A stretch of DNA of 38,486 nt from Beroe ovata (taxonomy: Eukaryota; Ctenophora; Nuda; Beroida; Beroidae): assembly GCA_946803715.1 (NCBI GenBank), contig CAMPET010000001.1, positions 622,938 through 661,423 of the forward strand, written 5' to 3'. Numbering within the stretch: the stretch's first letter is position 1; the number at the start of each line of letters is the position of its first letter. The notes below the pieces were generated by a model. The model saw only the letters and a program-made list of their open reading frames with translations. It was not told where the DNA came from and did not search any database. The position numbers and the translations under genes were made by a program. Shown here piece by piece: positions 16,275-26,308 of this stretch.

Positions 16275-16296
16275 GTCACGTGATCCGTCACGTGAC
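16275..16296. promoter_or_regulatory. Paired GTCACGTGA E-boxes
   Basis: Two CACGTG cores, at 16277-16282 and 16289-16294, spaced 12 bp and together forming an imperfect inverted repeat, about 510 bp upstream of the homeobox ATG. The core is the class bound by bHLH-ZIP factors such as USF, MITF or Myc/Max. Binding is inferred. Confidence 0.4.
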
Positions 16297-16802
16297 ATCA
16301 TCACTTTGAGGACGTGGCGCCGGTCGTCGGGGAACACTTATCGCGGCGCGCGCACATTAAACTAAACGCCGAATTTCTATTATCGCAGACTGAGACATGG
16401 ACTGAAAGTGAACACATGAAAATATGTTGAAACGAAAGGGCGTGTGCATTTATTAGTCAGGAATTAGGACTGATTGGGATTTATGATGGTAGACGTACTG
16501 TCCCAAGGCTTCACTTGAGTTGCACCCATCATGAGTAGAACTCTTGGGAGGAGGGGGGAGAATTACAATATGTCCGTACATGATAATCGAGTGAGTAGCA
16601 TATAATCTACCCCACGTGAAGTAAGGGTTCACGTGACTGCGCAGTGTCACATGACAAATCGGACCAGACATAAGCTGTGTGCCCCGCGCGCGAACCTCCA
16701 TTAGATTCACACAGACTTGTCCTATTGACAGAGTTTTTGCCGAAACATCGCCTCCGATTGTCGTGAGATATTGTTTGCCAACTGAAGATTTCGGGACTTA
16801 AT

Positions 16803-19288
16803 ATGGTGTTACAGGTAGGAATTCTTAATAAGCATTCTGAACATGTTTTTCCACTGCTAGTGCTATAATACCGTTAATAGATAAAGAGCTTGTTATGTGG
16901 AAAAAACATTACTTCGAAAAGTAATCTTCGACAATTAATTGATTAATGGAAGTATGAACATCCCCAGAGCCAGGATGCAAAGAAGAAAAGCAATCCATTT
17001 TCCATAGAGAACTTGCTGTATGGAGGAGGGGGCAAGAGGAATCAGGAACCTGTCCAGCAACACCATCACCATCATTCGGTATTATTGGAAAATGTGGCTA
17101 TCGTCGAGCTGTTGAAAAAAAGACGTTATCTTTATCATTAGCTCCTTCTGATCAAATACGATGCAATATTATAGTTTCTAAATTGCCGGTGTGACGTAAC
17201 ACCTGCCATGATACCTGAGTGTCACCGTGACACCTGCTATCCCAGATGATTCACAACACAACTTCGTCTAACTTCACTCCCAACGTGCTGACGGCTCAAC
17301 GACCATCATATAACGTGTATCACCAAGCAACCGCCAACAACCACGTGCTTTCCAGCAACAACATCCATTTCAACCAGTGTAAGTTGACAGATCGTCCATT
17401 TCAACCTGTTCAACTTGACAACACAATGTACAAAATTGCAAAAAGTGAGTCAAATAAGCCAATTGCGAGGAAACATGGGAGAACCCAGAGTGTCACTTCC
17501 ACCTTCACTCCAACGACCGATCCACCAATGACAACACTTCTCAACAACATATTTCTCACTATTTTCTCTTACATCTGAACAGTTAACTTTCACTACTTCT
17601 TCTCCAGACAACAATGTGGCAGCGGCCGCCATGATACTACCACATCTGAGACCAGATCTGTGGCAGCGGCAGATAAGACGGAGAAAAGCCAGGACCGTCT
17701 TCACAGACGACCAGTTACAGGTCAGTCAAACTGTCGAGACATAGGTTCACTGTCTTAGCAGAAGCATTTCTGATGGATCATAATTCCTTGGAATCGCGAA
17801 ATACTTAGAGAATGATTGATCAATCTATAATCGGGTGATGTCTCATCGGGACCACATTGGTGAAAAACCAGATCACAGATAAAATTCCCGGCAATAAGAT
17901 TTGTTACAGCTTGTCTTACAGGGACTAGAAAACCAGTTTGGAGCCCAGAAGTACTTGTCAGTGCCAGAGAGAATGGAACTAGCAGTCTCACTCCAACTCT
18001 CAGAAACACAGGTACCATAGCAAGACTGATATCCGATCACTATAGCAACACGGGTTACACATCACTATAGCAACACGGGTTACACATCACTATAGCAACA
18101 CAAGTGCGGTAGCCGTATCACTATAGCAACACAGATATCATATCACAATAGCAACACAAGTGCCGCATCACTATCATAGCAAGTTGCAACACCGAACACT
18201 TGAAAATCTTGTCTTCATATCCAAATTAAACAGACACTATGAAATATGTGTGGGACATAATCCAGTAATTCTTACACAGGTAAAAACTTGGTTCCAGAAC
18301 AGGAGGATGAAGTGGAAGAAGCAGGTGGCAGAGACCGATCCTAAAAACCTAAAACAGGAGAAGAAACGACATTGTCAATTCCCGGGATCCGGACAGAATT
18401 CGGTGAGTGAGGCAACGATCACCCAGCTCACGAGTTGCTCATAGCGCAATAAAACCAACCCGTAGTATTACATAGGTACTAAAGTTATATAGAAGGTGCT
18501 TCAGTAGGTTTCTTGTCATGATAATTGAAAGGGCTTTTTGCTAAAACGGGCTCCATTAGGATTATAACAGTGTACGCAAACAGTAGGACTGACAACAGAT
18601 TTATTCTAGGTTCGTATAAACCCGTAAAATGCGATTTCCATAGCAACCATTTGCCGTTTCTATAGTAGCCGTGGGCGTGGCACTATACTCCATTCCAACC
18701 ACGTACCGATATAACCAATATGATAATAAGTGATTGTGCGAATTTTTCCAATTACATAAATGGGAATTGGAAATGTCTGTGCCACTTGTCCCCCCTCGCA
18801 GAATTGGGTACTACGCATATATTATCCCCCGTGCTCACATGTGTCGCAGTTTCCCAGTATTGATCGGGCAAAGACTAATGAACACCGAATTCCACATATA
18901 CCGGTGACAAATTGTCTCAATGTTCACCACGTCTCGTGTGCGTCAAATTTCACTACAGAACTGTGTGTGGCTGGAGCGAGTGAAGCCCTCCATTTCCCAT
19001 GATCTCACTCACTTATCATAGTACACAGCAATGCAGCATAGTCACAGGGAGTATGATTGAATTTGAAAATGACTCGTACCAAACACTGATTATTATGATT
19101 TCACCAATTATTTGGACGAACTCCAAAACCAGGACGCTGGAAATGAGACGGAGAAGGAGAGATCAGCATTTAAACCCGGAGGAGGAAACCACCATCAACA
19201 TCAGAAGAAAGTGATGTATAATCCACTGTCAGCCAACTCCAAGCACAACAACTTCGACTTCATGAGACAGATACGCGAGAGGGGTTGA
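16803..19288 (+). CDS. Bsx/Bsh (Bar-related) NK-like homeobox transcription factor
   Basis: A 245-aa DNA-binding regulator of the ANTP class, NKL subclass. Exons: 16803-16814, 16968-17078, 17246-17378, 17608-17720, 17922-18011, 18280-18402 and 19133-19288; all phases agree. The tiny first exon gives MVLQ. Exon 2 has an EH1/TN repression motif, FSIENLL (15-21), that recruits Groucho, and ends in a His run. The homeodomain, about residues 110-169, has F8, W48, F49, N51 and R53; RRRKARTVF, YLSVPERMELA and LSETQVKTWFQNRRMKWKKQ are close to Bsx/Bsh and BarX. Two introns cut the homeodomain, after its residues 14 and 44. The tail is Lys/His/Asn-rich and ends MRQIRERG. Read-through of the exon 6 donor would stop at 18442-18444. 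Sponge BarBsh would be an equally good name. Confidence 0.92.
18036..18185. repeat. Intronic tandem repeat with tatagcaacac core
   Basis: About six degenerate copies of a 25-30 bp unit, atcactatagcaacacgggttacac, lie in the intron that interrupts the homeodomain. Related catagcaacac sequences occur at about 25071. The unit resembles RFX half-sites (RGYAAC). Confidence 0.75.
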
Positions 19289-19570
19289 TAGTGAGGAGTG
19301 GATCAACACACGTGACCACGCAAAATTGGACTGATTCTGGACTAGAATCGATGAGACCGAGAATCACTGGGTTCAGGATTTTGAATAATAATTTCACGGA
19401 TTAACGGATGAACTTTGCGATAGGAGCCACTTGAAAAGTACGCTGATTTTACAATTCGTATGAAATTGATTGTCGCTCACAGCATGCCGGATATTGATTG
19501 ACTTTTCAGAAATTGCTTGATTTTAATTCTCACACAAATTTGTCGCCAATTCGCCTGATTTCGCCCACAT

Positions 19571-19576
19571 TTTATT
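19571..19576 (-). terminator. Poly-A signal candidate for the SIX gene
   Basis: AATAAA on the minus strand, 127 bp past the SIX stop codon and within the short spacer shared with the convergent homeobox gene. Confidence 0.45.
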
Positions 19577-19702
19577 TTATGATTTCATTGATTTTATGGA
19601 TTTTCAATCTTGACTTATTTTGTCAACTGGCACTATTGTTTTTGCTGGCTTGAGAAATATCTAAAAATCCTAAATCAAAAGTTTACCGTTCAGCCTCAGC
19701 TG

Positions 19703-20524
19703 TCAGCCTGAATTCCTTGTGTGGATATCAACACAAATGTGCGGGTGAGAGGCAAAGTTCTGGGGAGATGCGAAAGTGGGAAATGCTTGCAGAGTAGCAG
19801 TCACGTTGCTTAGTAACGAGGTAGGTAACGCGTGTCCTGATGACGTCACTGCGTTGCTGTGTAACGCGTGGGAGTGTGCTGATGACGTCACTGCGTTGCT
19901 GAGCAACGCGTGTTGTGGAGATAAATGCGGCGATGATGTGCAGGAATTGGGATGTATCGCGTGAGTTGGGAGTGGGATGAGAGGGGGATCTAGGGATCGC
20001 TGTGTTATCTGCATTTCAGGGATAGAGCTGTAGGAGTTGGGTGGCGGATCGGGTATCGGTTCTATCTTCACTGGGCCGACTGAAATGAGCAAATACATCA
20101 GTTAGAAACACTGGAATAGTAAGTAGGAAGCCCTACTTGATCATGATCTTGCAGGTGTTTACCGGGCGAAAATTTTCCATCCCCTACTACCTATAAGATT
20201 GAACTTTCAGGGTTCCATGTCCTACTATGACAGAGTGAGTGGTGGAACATGACTACCTCACCTCCACTCCCCCATGATGTTCCCCCGTTGATGAGCTGTA
20301 CCCCGTTAACACGCGGTTTGGGAGCGATGAGTGTGACTGGTGTCACTCTGGGGGGTAAACTGGTGTTGTTGCCATGGTTATCTGTTACCATGGTTGTGGT
20401 CAGAGTCATGTTAGGACTTGCTTCAGAGAATGGTCTGAGTCCACCAGGGGCGAGTGATTGTATGGATTTCCTGTGAGGAGGAGCGGATCAATGGTAACAG
20501 GGAAGTTTCAATGTCAGGAGTAAG

Positions 20525-20560
<36 letters not shown>

Positions 20561-22867
20561 NNNNNNNNNNNNNNNNNNNNNNNNNNNNNNNNNNNNNNNN
20601 NNNNNNNNNNNNNNNNNNNNNNNNNNNNNNNNNNNNNNNNNNNNNNNNNNNNNNNNNNNNNNNNNNNNNNNNNNNNNNNNNNNNNNNNNNNNNNNNNNNN
20701 NNNNNNNNNNNNNNNNNNNNNNNNNNNNNNNNNNNNNNNNNNNNNNNNNNNNNNNNNNNNNNNNNNNNNNNNNNNNNNNNNNNNNNNNNNNNNNNNNNNN
20801 NNNNNNNNNNNNNNNNNNNNNNNNNNNNNNNNNNNNNNNNNNNNNNNNNNNNNNNNNNNNNNNNNNNNNNNNNNNNNNNNNNNNNNNNNNNNNNNNNNNN
20901 NNNNNNNNNNNNNNNNNNNNNNNNNNNNNNNNNNNNNNNNNNNNNNNNNNNNNNNNNNNNNNNNNNNNNNNNNNNNNNNNNNNNNNCCACTGACACCACT
21001 GATACCACTACTTGACACCACACCCTTACACCACTACCTCTTACACCACTACCTGATACACTACTTGACACCACTTCCTGACACCACTACCTGACACCAC
21101 CCTCACCTGTGTTGGAGTGAGTCCAGCAGCCTCCGCAAGATCTCTCTTTATGTTGGGAGACGGGTACGGGTTCTGTACATACCAGTCTCTGAGAATGGAG
21201 CGAGCTTTCTCTGTAACATAGGCTGAAGTTAGGAGGTTTTAGAACCAGCACATACCAAAGAAACGTGAAATTTGTCTGATTTCTTGTGTTGTTCATGAAA
21301 TTATTAGTTGGCCGAAACTACAGGAAAACATTTTCTATATACGAAGCACCACAATTACCTTTGAAGCAGTGATTATTCTGTGAGCCATCCCATATGCTCT
21401 TGGGGAGCGGGTATTTTTTCCGTACTCTGTACTTATCAACCGCCCCTAGCGGTCTGCCCCGGAGTCTCTCTGCTTCCTTGTAGTGGGCATTGTGCCACAT
21501 TTGCTGTAGAGGGGCTCGGGAAACTTTGGAAAACTGCAACGGCAGGGTTCGGTATTTCGCGGTCGATTGGAATATCTCAACTTATTTTCTTCAATTCAAT
21601 AAATTGAGGGGGCATACATAGTCCAAATTAGAAATCTTGAACTCAAAGATATCCTAGATTCATAGCAAAACTATGCTGAGATAGACAAACTCACCTGAGT
21701 ATCCTGGAGGATGTTGTACAGTTCTCTAAACTCCCCCTTGCTAAACTTGACAAGAGCTCTAGCTGACATGAGGTACTCATTGCCCACGTATATACGTTGT
21801 GTGTGAGACGGTATTGAGCTGATGAAGCGATCCAGGACAGCCATGTCTCCCCTAGCTTCTACCTCCTTCAGCACAAACTCTGACGGGAGAATTGGAAAAG
21901 CATGAAATTTCCAGATTCAGTTACAATAATTAGTTTTGAAAAACACTTACACAGATTAACATTTGTGATTTGGTCATAAGCTAAGTTCTCACCGAACTGA
22001 GCTTCTGTAAACGAATCCGTGGGGAAAACTTGTCTGAAATTATCACATCCGTGAGGTATATGTAACAATTCTTGCATTTGAGGATCTTTTGAGTCACGTG
22101 GTATCTCTTGACTCCTCCCGTGACTTTTTGTGATATCTACTGATTGTATTGATGTGGAATTTACACGTGCTGCTGTGTCATCTACTGTGTGATTTACACG
22201 TGCTGCGGCTGCGTGATGTTGGTGGGGAGGAGTGTGCACCACGTGACTAGGCGCCATCATGTCTGTTGGATGGTGTGTCTCGCATGTCCGGATGTGGTGC
22301 AGTTGTGTCCCGGCCTTCGCACCACCACTCCCTTCATCTGAAATTGTGTTGAGGTGAGTGTGCATCAAGTATCAACATCCAGATGTCAAACTCAAGCCAC
22401 ATTTCCTTCCAATGATTCGATGATAAAGTGGCTAGAAATGGTTCTGAAGTTGGACACACGTTGGGAACGTACTTCAGTCACAGACCCACGGCCAGGCTAT
22501 ATTTTCTAGAGTTATATGATGCGCCTGCTACAGGGCAAGCAACAGAGGAAATGAAATCAGACGATATATGTTTGATATACAGGGCTGAGTAGGATTGGAG
22601 TCAGCGGGATTGGCAAGTGATACATCATTATCTTTTACCACAGGCAAGAGCCGGATCAGTTACCAATACACGGAATATGCATGTGTGTGTGTGTGTTTGT
22701 TGACATAGATCTCATTATGTGAAAGAATGTGATACTTTCAGTGTATCTCACAGCATGGTAAGGTAATAATAACAATTACTAGGGGAGGAGTATCACATAC
22801 CAACAATACAAGGAGGATAGCAATCGTCCCTCATTTGCTCAAGGAAACTCATGTTGTGATGAGCCAT
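19703..22867 (-). CDS. SIX-family homeobox transcription factor (gap in homeodomain)
   Basis: Exons in gene order: 22867-22801, 22337-21993, 21879-21695, 21533-21359, 21210-21107, one or more in the N gap, 20470 to about 20226, then 20079-19703. The first five keep phase and give 292 residues. A His/Thr/Ser-rich region of about 130 residues precedes the SIX domain, which runs from SFTEAQF through [33 protein letters not shown] and [17 protein letters not shown] to SIWDG. The homeodomain then follows as far as [18 protein letters not shown] and TPTQ. Helix 3 (family NWFKNRR) is missing, so it must be in the gap. [14 protein letters not shown] and GLTPTQ favour Six3/6, but NPYPSP favours Six1/2; subfamily unresolved. 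The C-terminal exons are Ser/Pro/Thr-rich. Six proteins regulate eye, sensory and muscle programmes with Eya partners. The donor near 20226 is ambiguous. Confidence 0.92.
19797..19922 (-). repeat. 42-bp tandem repeat inside the last SIX exon
   Basis: Three copies, the outermost degenerate, encode a 14-residue Ser/Ala/His/Asn repeat (core SNAVTSS) in the SIX C-terminal region. Two copies contain the palindrome TGACGTCA (19841, 19883). Confidence 0.8.
20522..20986. other. (TG)n and 426-base assembly gap
   Basis: A TG microsatellite runs into Ns from 20561 to 20986. The gap lies between SIX exons and must hide the homeodomain recognition helix. Frames reported across it are meaningless. Confidence 0.98.
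20987..21098. repeat. Degenerate 13-14 bp minisatellite
   Basis: Imperfect copies of gacaccactacct run from the gap edge to the SIX exon donor at 21106. They probably explain why the assembly failed here. Confidence 0.8.
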
Positions 22868-24098
22868 GGTGTTTCCGACGACAATCACTACTGGCAAGCG
22901 TACGAAATATATAGTTGAAGGAAGCTGAGGTTGCATGCGCGTAGAAGCGAAGCACTGTTCTGTATATTTTCTTCTAAAAGGATGATCGATGCAGCTGATA
23001 AATCGGAACCAAAAACAGCGAGATTCACCAGGAAAGGAGCAGTCGCGTGCCATGACACGTGGTAGTTGCTCTAGCCAATGGGAAAGTTTTATAAAGGAGC
23101 ACGTGGTGAAGGAGCTATCATGTGACAGGGGTGGAGTTATGTGATTGGCTGCTGATCATGGGACGTGATCTTGTCACGGGGAATTCCAATGCACCCCGGA
23201 TTGTTTACACAAGGACAATAATAAGCAGCCGGTCGAGAGAGGGAGGGTAATCGAATTGTGATGTCTATACTTGTGTGAATCAAAACTTTCAAATCGCATT
23301 ACCTGATTATCCGCTGATGATGACATTGCTGCTTCCCCCTCCTACCCCCTATCCCGTCTTCAGTGGTAAGCAGTGTAATCGAATGAGTCGCGAGTATTTT
23401 CGGCTGATTCCATAGTTTTCAACATGATTGCACTTTCCCACCTTGTACATGATATCCTATGAATAGAGTGAGTAAGGTAAGTATGGGATTGTGAAAATTG
23501 GGCGTGGTTCGGAAACGGGAAACTGTGATTCCAAAAGTTTCTTTTAAAAGTCAACGGAGCTTTTGAAGGGAGACAACGGGCTTTGATTTTAGAATTTAGA
23601 GCAACATCACAGGTAACATATAAAATGTTTTCGAGAAATATATTGCAGCGTTTGGAATGTCGATTATTACGTCACAGACCCTTTTGGGAAATTTAGCTGT
23701 AAAAGTTGAAAATTCGATTGTGCATTAATTTTAAAAATCACAATTTGAAATCACTGACAAAACTAGAAATCAGCAAGCATTAAGTTCAATGGGATCATTT
23801 CAGCAAAATAAATCATCGCCTAAAATGGTCTAAAATCACAATTGGCACTATTTTCAAAGTCTATTTGTAAAGTCTGTCGGAGAAATCAAGTCTTGAGTTC
23901 AGGATACCACAGCGATTGAAAAATTATCATAGCATTAGCAGGTAATTGTCTATTTTTATTCAACGAACATCAATCAATTTTTATCTCTTCCAAAACAATT
24001 CGTTATGAAATAAGCCTTGTCTTCGAAATGACTATGAGGACTGTGTTCAGATTTTGAGCAATATAGATTTGTTGCTCGGTATATTTTTGGCAGGAAAG
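22868..24098. other. SIX upstream region and intergenic spacer
   Basis: No exon seen. Nearest the SIX start are a TATA-like and a CCAAT-like element. The rest, to 24098, is AT-rich and contains the 3' end of the ODC-like gene, with AATAAA (minus strand) at 23955-23960, 139 bp past its stop. Confidence 0.55.
23088..23148 (-). promoter_or_regulatory. TATA and CCAAT candidates of the SIX gene
   Basis: On the minus strand CCAAT (23144-23148) lies about 50 bp upstream of TTTATAAA (23088-23095), some 220 bp before the predicted SIX ATG. The order and spacing fit a core promoter. Inferred. Confidence 0.4.
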
Positions 24099-26308
24099 CT
24101 AAGCTGTGACACGAATAGTAGCTCCAAGAAGGTCTGGCGATTCTAAGGCATGAGCCTCGTGGAGAGTCAGCATAGGTTTCACAGCTTTGAGAGTCCTGAG
24201 GGGGTATTTTCAAACACAAGGAAATATTTCGTACAACTTTCTCATCGCTGCTAACATATTATCCTTAAGATCAAATTTGAGTATGATGAATGAAACTGCG
24301 GATACTCGATACCTGTAGTTGCTATCGAGAAGTACAAGTTCAAAGTCCCTACAATCCGCCATGCCAGCGTTAACCAGGAGTATCCAGTCTTCCTCCCCCA
24401 GATCGTGTAGGGAACCGGTGAATATGACGTCATCACTGTCACCAGTGTTTCCTGCGACATCAGGTGTTAGGTGACACCAGGTTTTAGGTGTCACCAGGTT
24501 TAAGGTGTCACTAGGTGTTAGGTGTCACCAAGTGTTCCATAAAACTTGTATAAAAGTTTGCACAAGGGGTCAGTAAAGGGGTCAGCTGCTATACATAAGG
24601 CATGTTGCCATGGCAACTCACCCAACACTCTAGACGGAGTCGCCTGTGTGCCCTGCCCCTGTGTCACGATTCTAAACCCGTTACTCCCGTCATAGCCAGC
24701 AAACTCACAGAACATGGACATGTCGACCTCGTACACTGTCACACCGTCCTGATAATTATACCAGCGTGAAGAAGTGTTGAATCGGGGTGAAATTTCTTGT
24801 TAACATTTTAAAGTAGGTTTGAAATGGGGGAGATTGGGAGGAGGAGGGATTCTGGACGAATCTGACTGAGATTGGGCCGGAGCATCCACAAACCACGTGA
24901 GTTTTCCCCGTGATCTTGGTGGCGAGAATAATGGCAGATGCAATGACACTCTGTCCCATCTCCACAGTTATGGAAATGTCGGAAGGTAGCGTCTCCATTA
25001 GAGCGTGAATTGGGTCCTTGAGACGAGCAACATCAGCAACATCTGAGAAGAGTTTTCACTCATCACCATAGCAACACAACGTGTCTTTTCACTCACTATG
25101 GCAACACAATGTCAGTGAGATAAGACCCCACCCACAATGTGATAAACACTGATCAATGTTACCAGCTATGTCTCCAAACTAACCATCTATAACTCCGATA
25201 CTTATGTCCCTGATCTCTGCCCCGTGATGTTTAGCTGTATCTAACAGAGAGTGGATCAGATCGCCAACACGCACCACATCACTTTCACTCCTCAGCTCTC
25301 CGCCAAAGTACATGCTGAGCGTGACAAGTTTAGCTTCTCGAATCATGGCCTCGGTCCCTGGCCCATCGGCTGCAATCCTTGGAGATTTGGATCATATCAA
25401 GGTGGGAATGATGAATGTGAGGCTAGGAATGAGAATGGATGTGAGGCTAGGAGCGGCTGTGAAAGGTGTAAAGGAAATGGAAGTGGTTTCCCGGCGGTTT
25501 CAATAAATTTCAGCGATGGTATTCATACAATTTCACATGACTCACACTAGTTGGGGATGGGAGGCATGCTCGAGTATTGACACCAGGTCACTGCTATCCC
25601 GTACCATGACCCGAGAGAAGCCCTGGTTCAGAGCGGTGGTCACCTGCTTGCGTGACATGAGACTACTGACCACCACGACACTGTCACGACACTGAGCTGG
25701 CACCTCGCCAAGAACTTCCTGAGGAGAGTGCGTGAGGGAGTGTCCAGAATCAAACAGGATCTTTAGAGGATGATTCCCGAGATGATCAAATTCCTCAGTG
25801 ACACCACCTCAATCTATATTTACAGGAAGGTGTCACTCTCCCCGTACTGTATTTGCGATTCAGACCAACCTGGTTAGAACACTTAATGGTAATTCCCATG
25901 GTAGCTAGTAGCTCCAGGAAACCAGGATGGGTGGTTGCCAGTGGTTCATACATGAGCCCGACTCCAGCGAGCTCTGTGCATACCTGTGCAACATGCGATA
26001 GTGAGTATAGTACTCACAGAGGATTCACTGAGTAGTGAGTACTGAGTTAGGATATGTAACTCGAAGTAAAAGGTTCTTCACTGGATTCAGATTATGTGCT
26101 TGATTGGGATAAGGATTGAACTAAAGTCGTCATAGGAATTCACGAAACGGAATTAGAGAAGAAGGTGGATTTTGGTTGATGATGATGATGATTGGAGTGG
26201 ACTCACGTATTTGACATTTTCATACAATTTGTTGGATAAAACAAGGACTGTATTGGTGTCCTGATCAGCCATGTTTAGATAACTGAAAATTGCTGTGGTA
26301 TCCATCAT
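24099..26308 (-). CDS. Ornithine decarboxylase/antizyme-inhibitor-like protein, catalytic residues lost
   Basis: Eight exons: 26308-26207, 25983-25870, 25793-25546, 25377-25184, 25042-24894, 24748-24622, 24451-24313 and 24195-24099, total 1170 nt (389 aa plus stop), all in phase. ODC decarboxylates ornithine to putrescine with PLP; antizyme inhibitors share the fold but are inactive and bind antizyme. Matches in family order: VLVLSNKLYENVKY (ODC FYVADLGDILKKHLRW), LLATMGITIKCSN (LAATGTGFDCAS), HPQLVIAADG, GAEIRDISIGV, ISITVEMGQSVIASAIILA (RIIAEPGRYYVASAFTLA), SRVLGNTGDSDD (SSIWGPTCDGLD), GEEDWILLVNAG (VGDWMLFENMG). By my alignment the PLP lysine K69 is Leu49, C360 is Gly315 and EPGR is EMGQ. 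The protein is about 70 residues shorter than human ODC. Family confident, pseudoenzyme status likely, partner unknown. Confidence 0.83.
24461..24533. repeat. 18-bp tandem repeat in ODC-like intron
   Basis: About four copies of a unit near ggtgtcaccaggttttag occupy most of the intron between exons 6 and 7. Confidence 0.8.
24604..24617. promoter_or_regulatory. Perfect X-box palindrome GTTGCCATGGCAAC
   Basis: It matches the RFX consensus GTNRCC(0-3N)RGYAAC and is fully palindromic. It sits just inside intron 6 of the ODC-like gene. RFX factors control ciliary genes; a role here is speculative. Confidence 0.4.

Larger units (their letters stand above)
13982..16802. other. Gene-free region upstream of the homeobox gene
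   Basis: No convincing exon on either strand. It holds the CGCG-rich repeat cluster at 14255-14831, a (GA)n microsatellite at about 15735-15765, and several CACGTG E-boxes (15687, 16277, 16289, about 16614 and 16632), denser toward 16803. The last 600 bp probably contain the promoter of the homeobox gene. Confidence 0.6.

Noticed and set aside
18160-18444. 94-aa frame presented as one exon with the homeodomain end
   Set aside because: The first 120 bases are intron; the true exon starts at 18280 after an acceptor and leaves by a gtgagt donor at 18403.
20454-21094. Frames running through the N gap
   Set aside because: They consist of undefined residues and TG-repeat codons.
21868-22368. SIX exon 2 extended through [12 protein letters not shown]
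   Set aside because: Using the later GTAAGT donor creates a TAG at the junction; the GTGAGA donor at 21992 gives FTEAQF-EFVLKEV, which aligns with the SIX domain.
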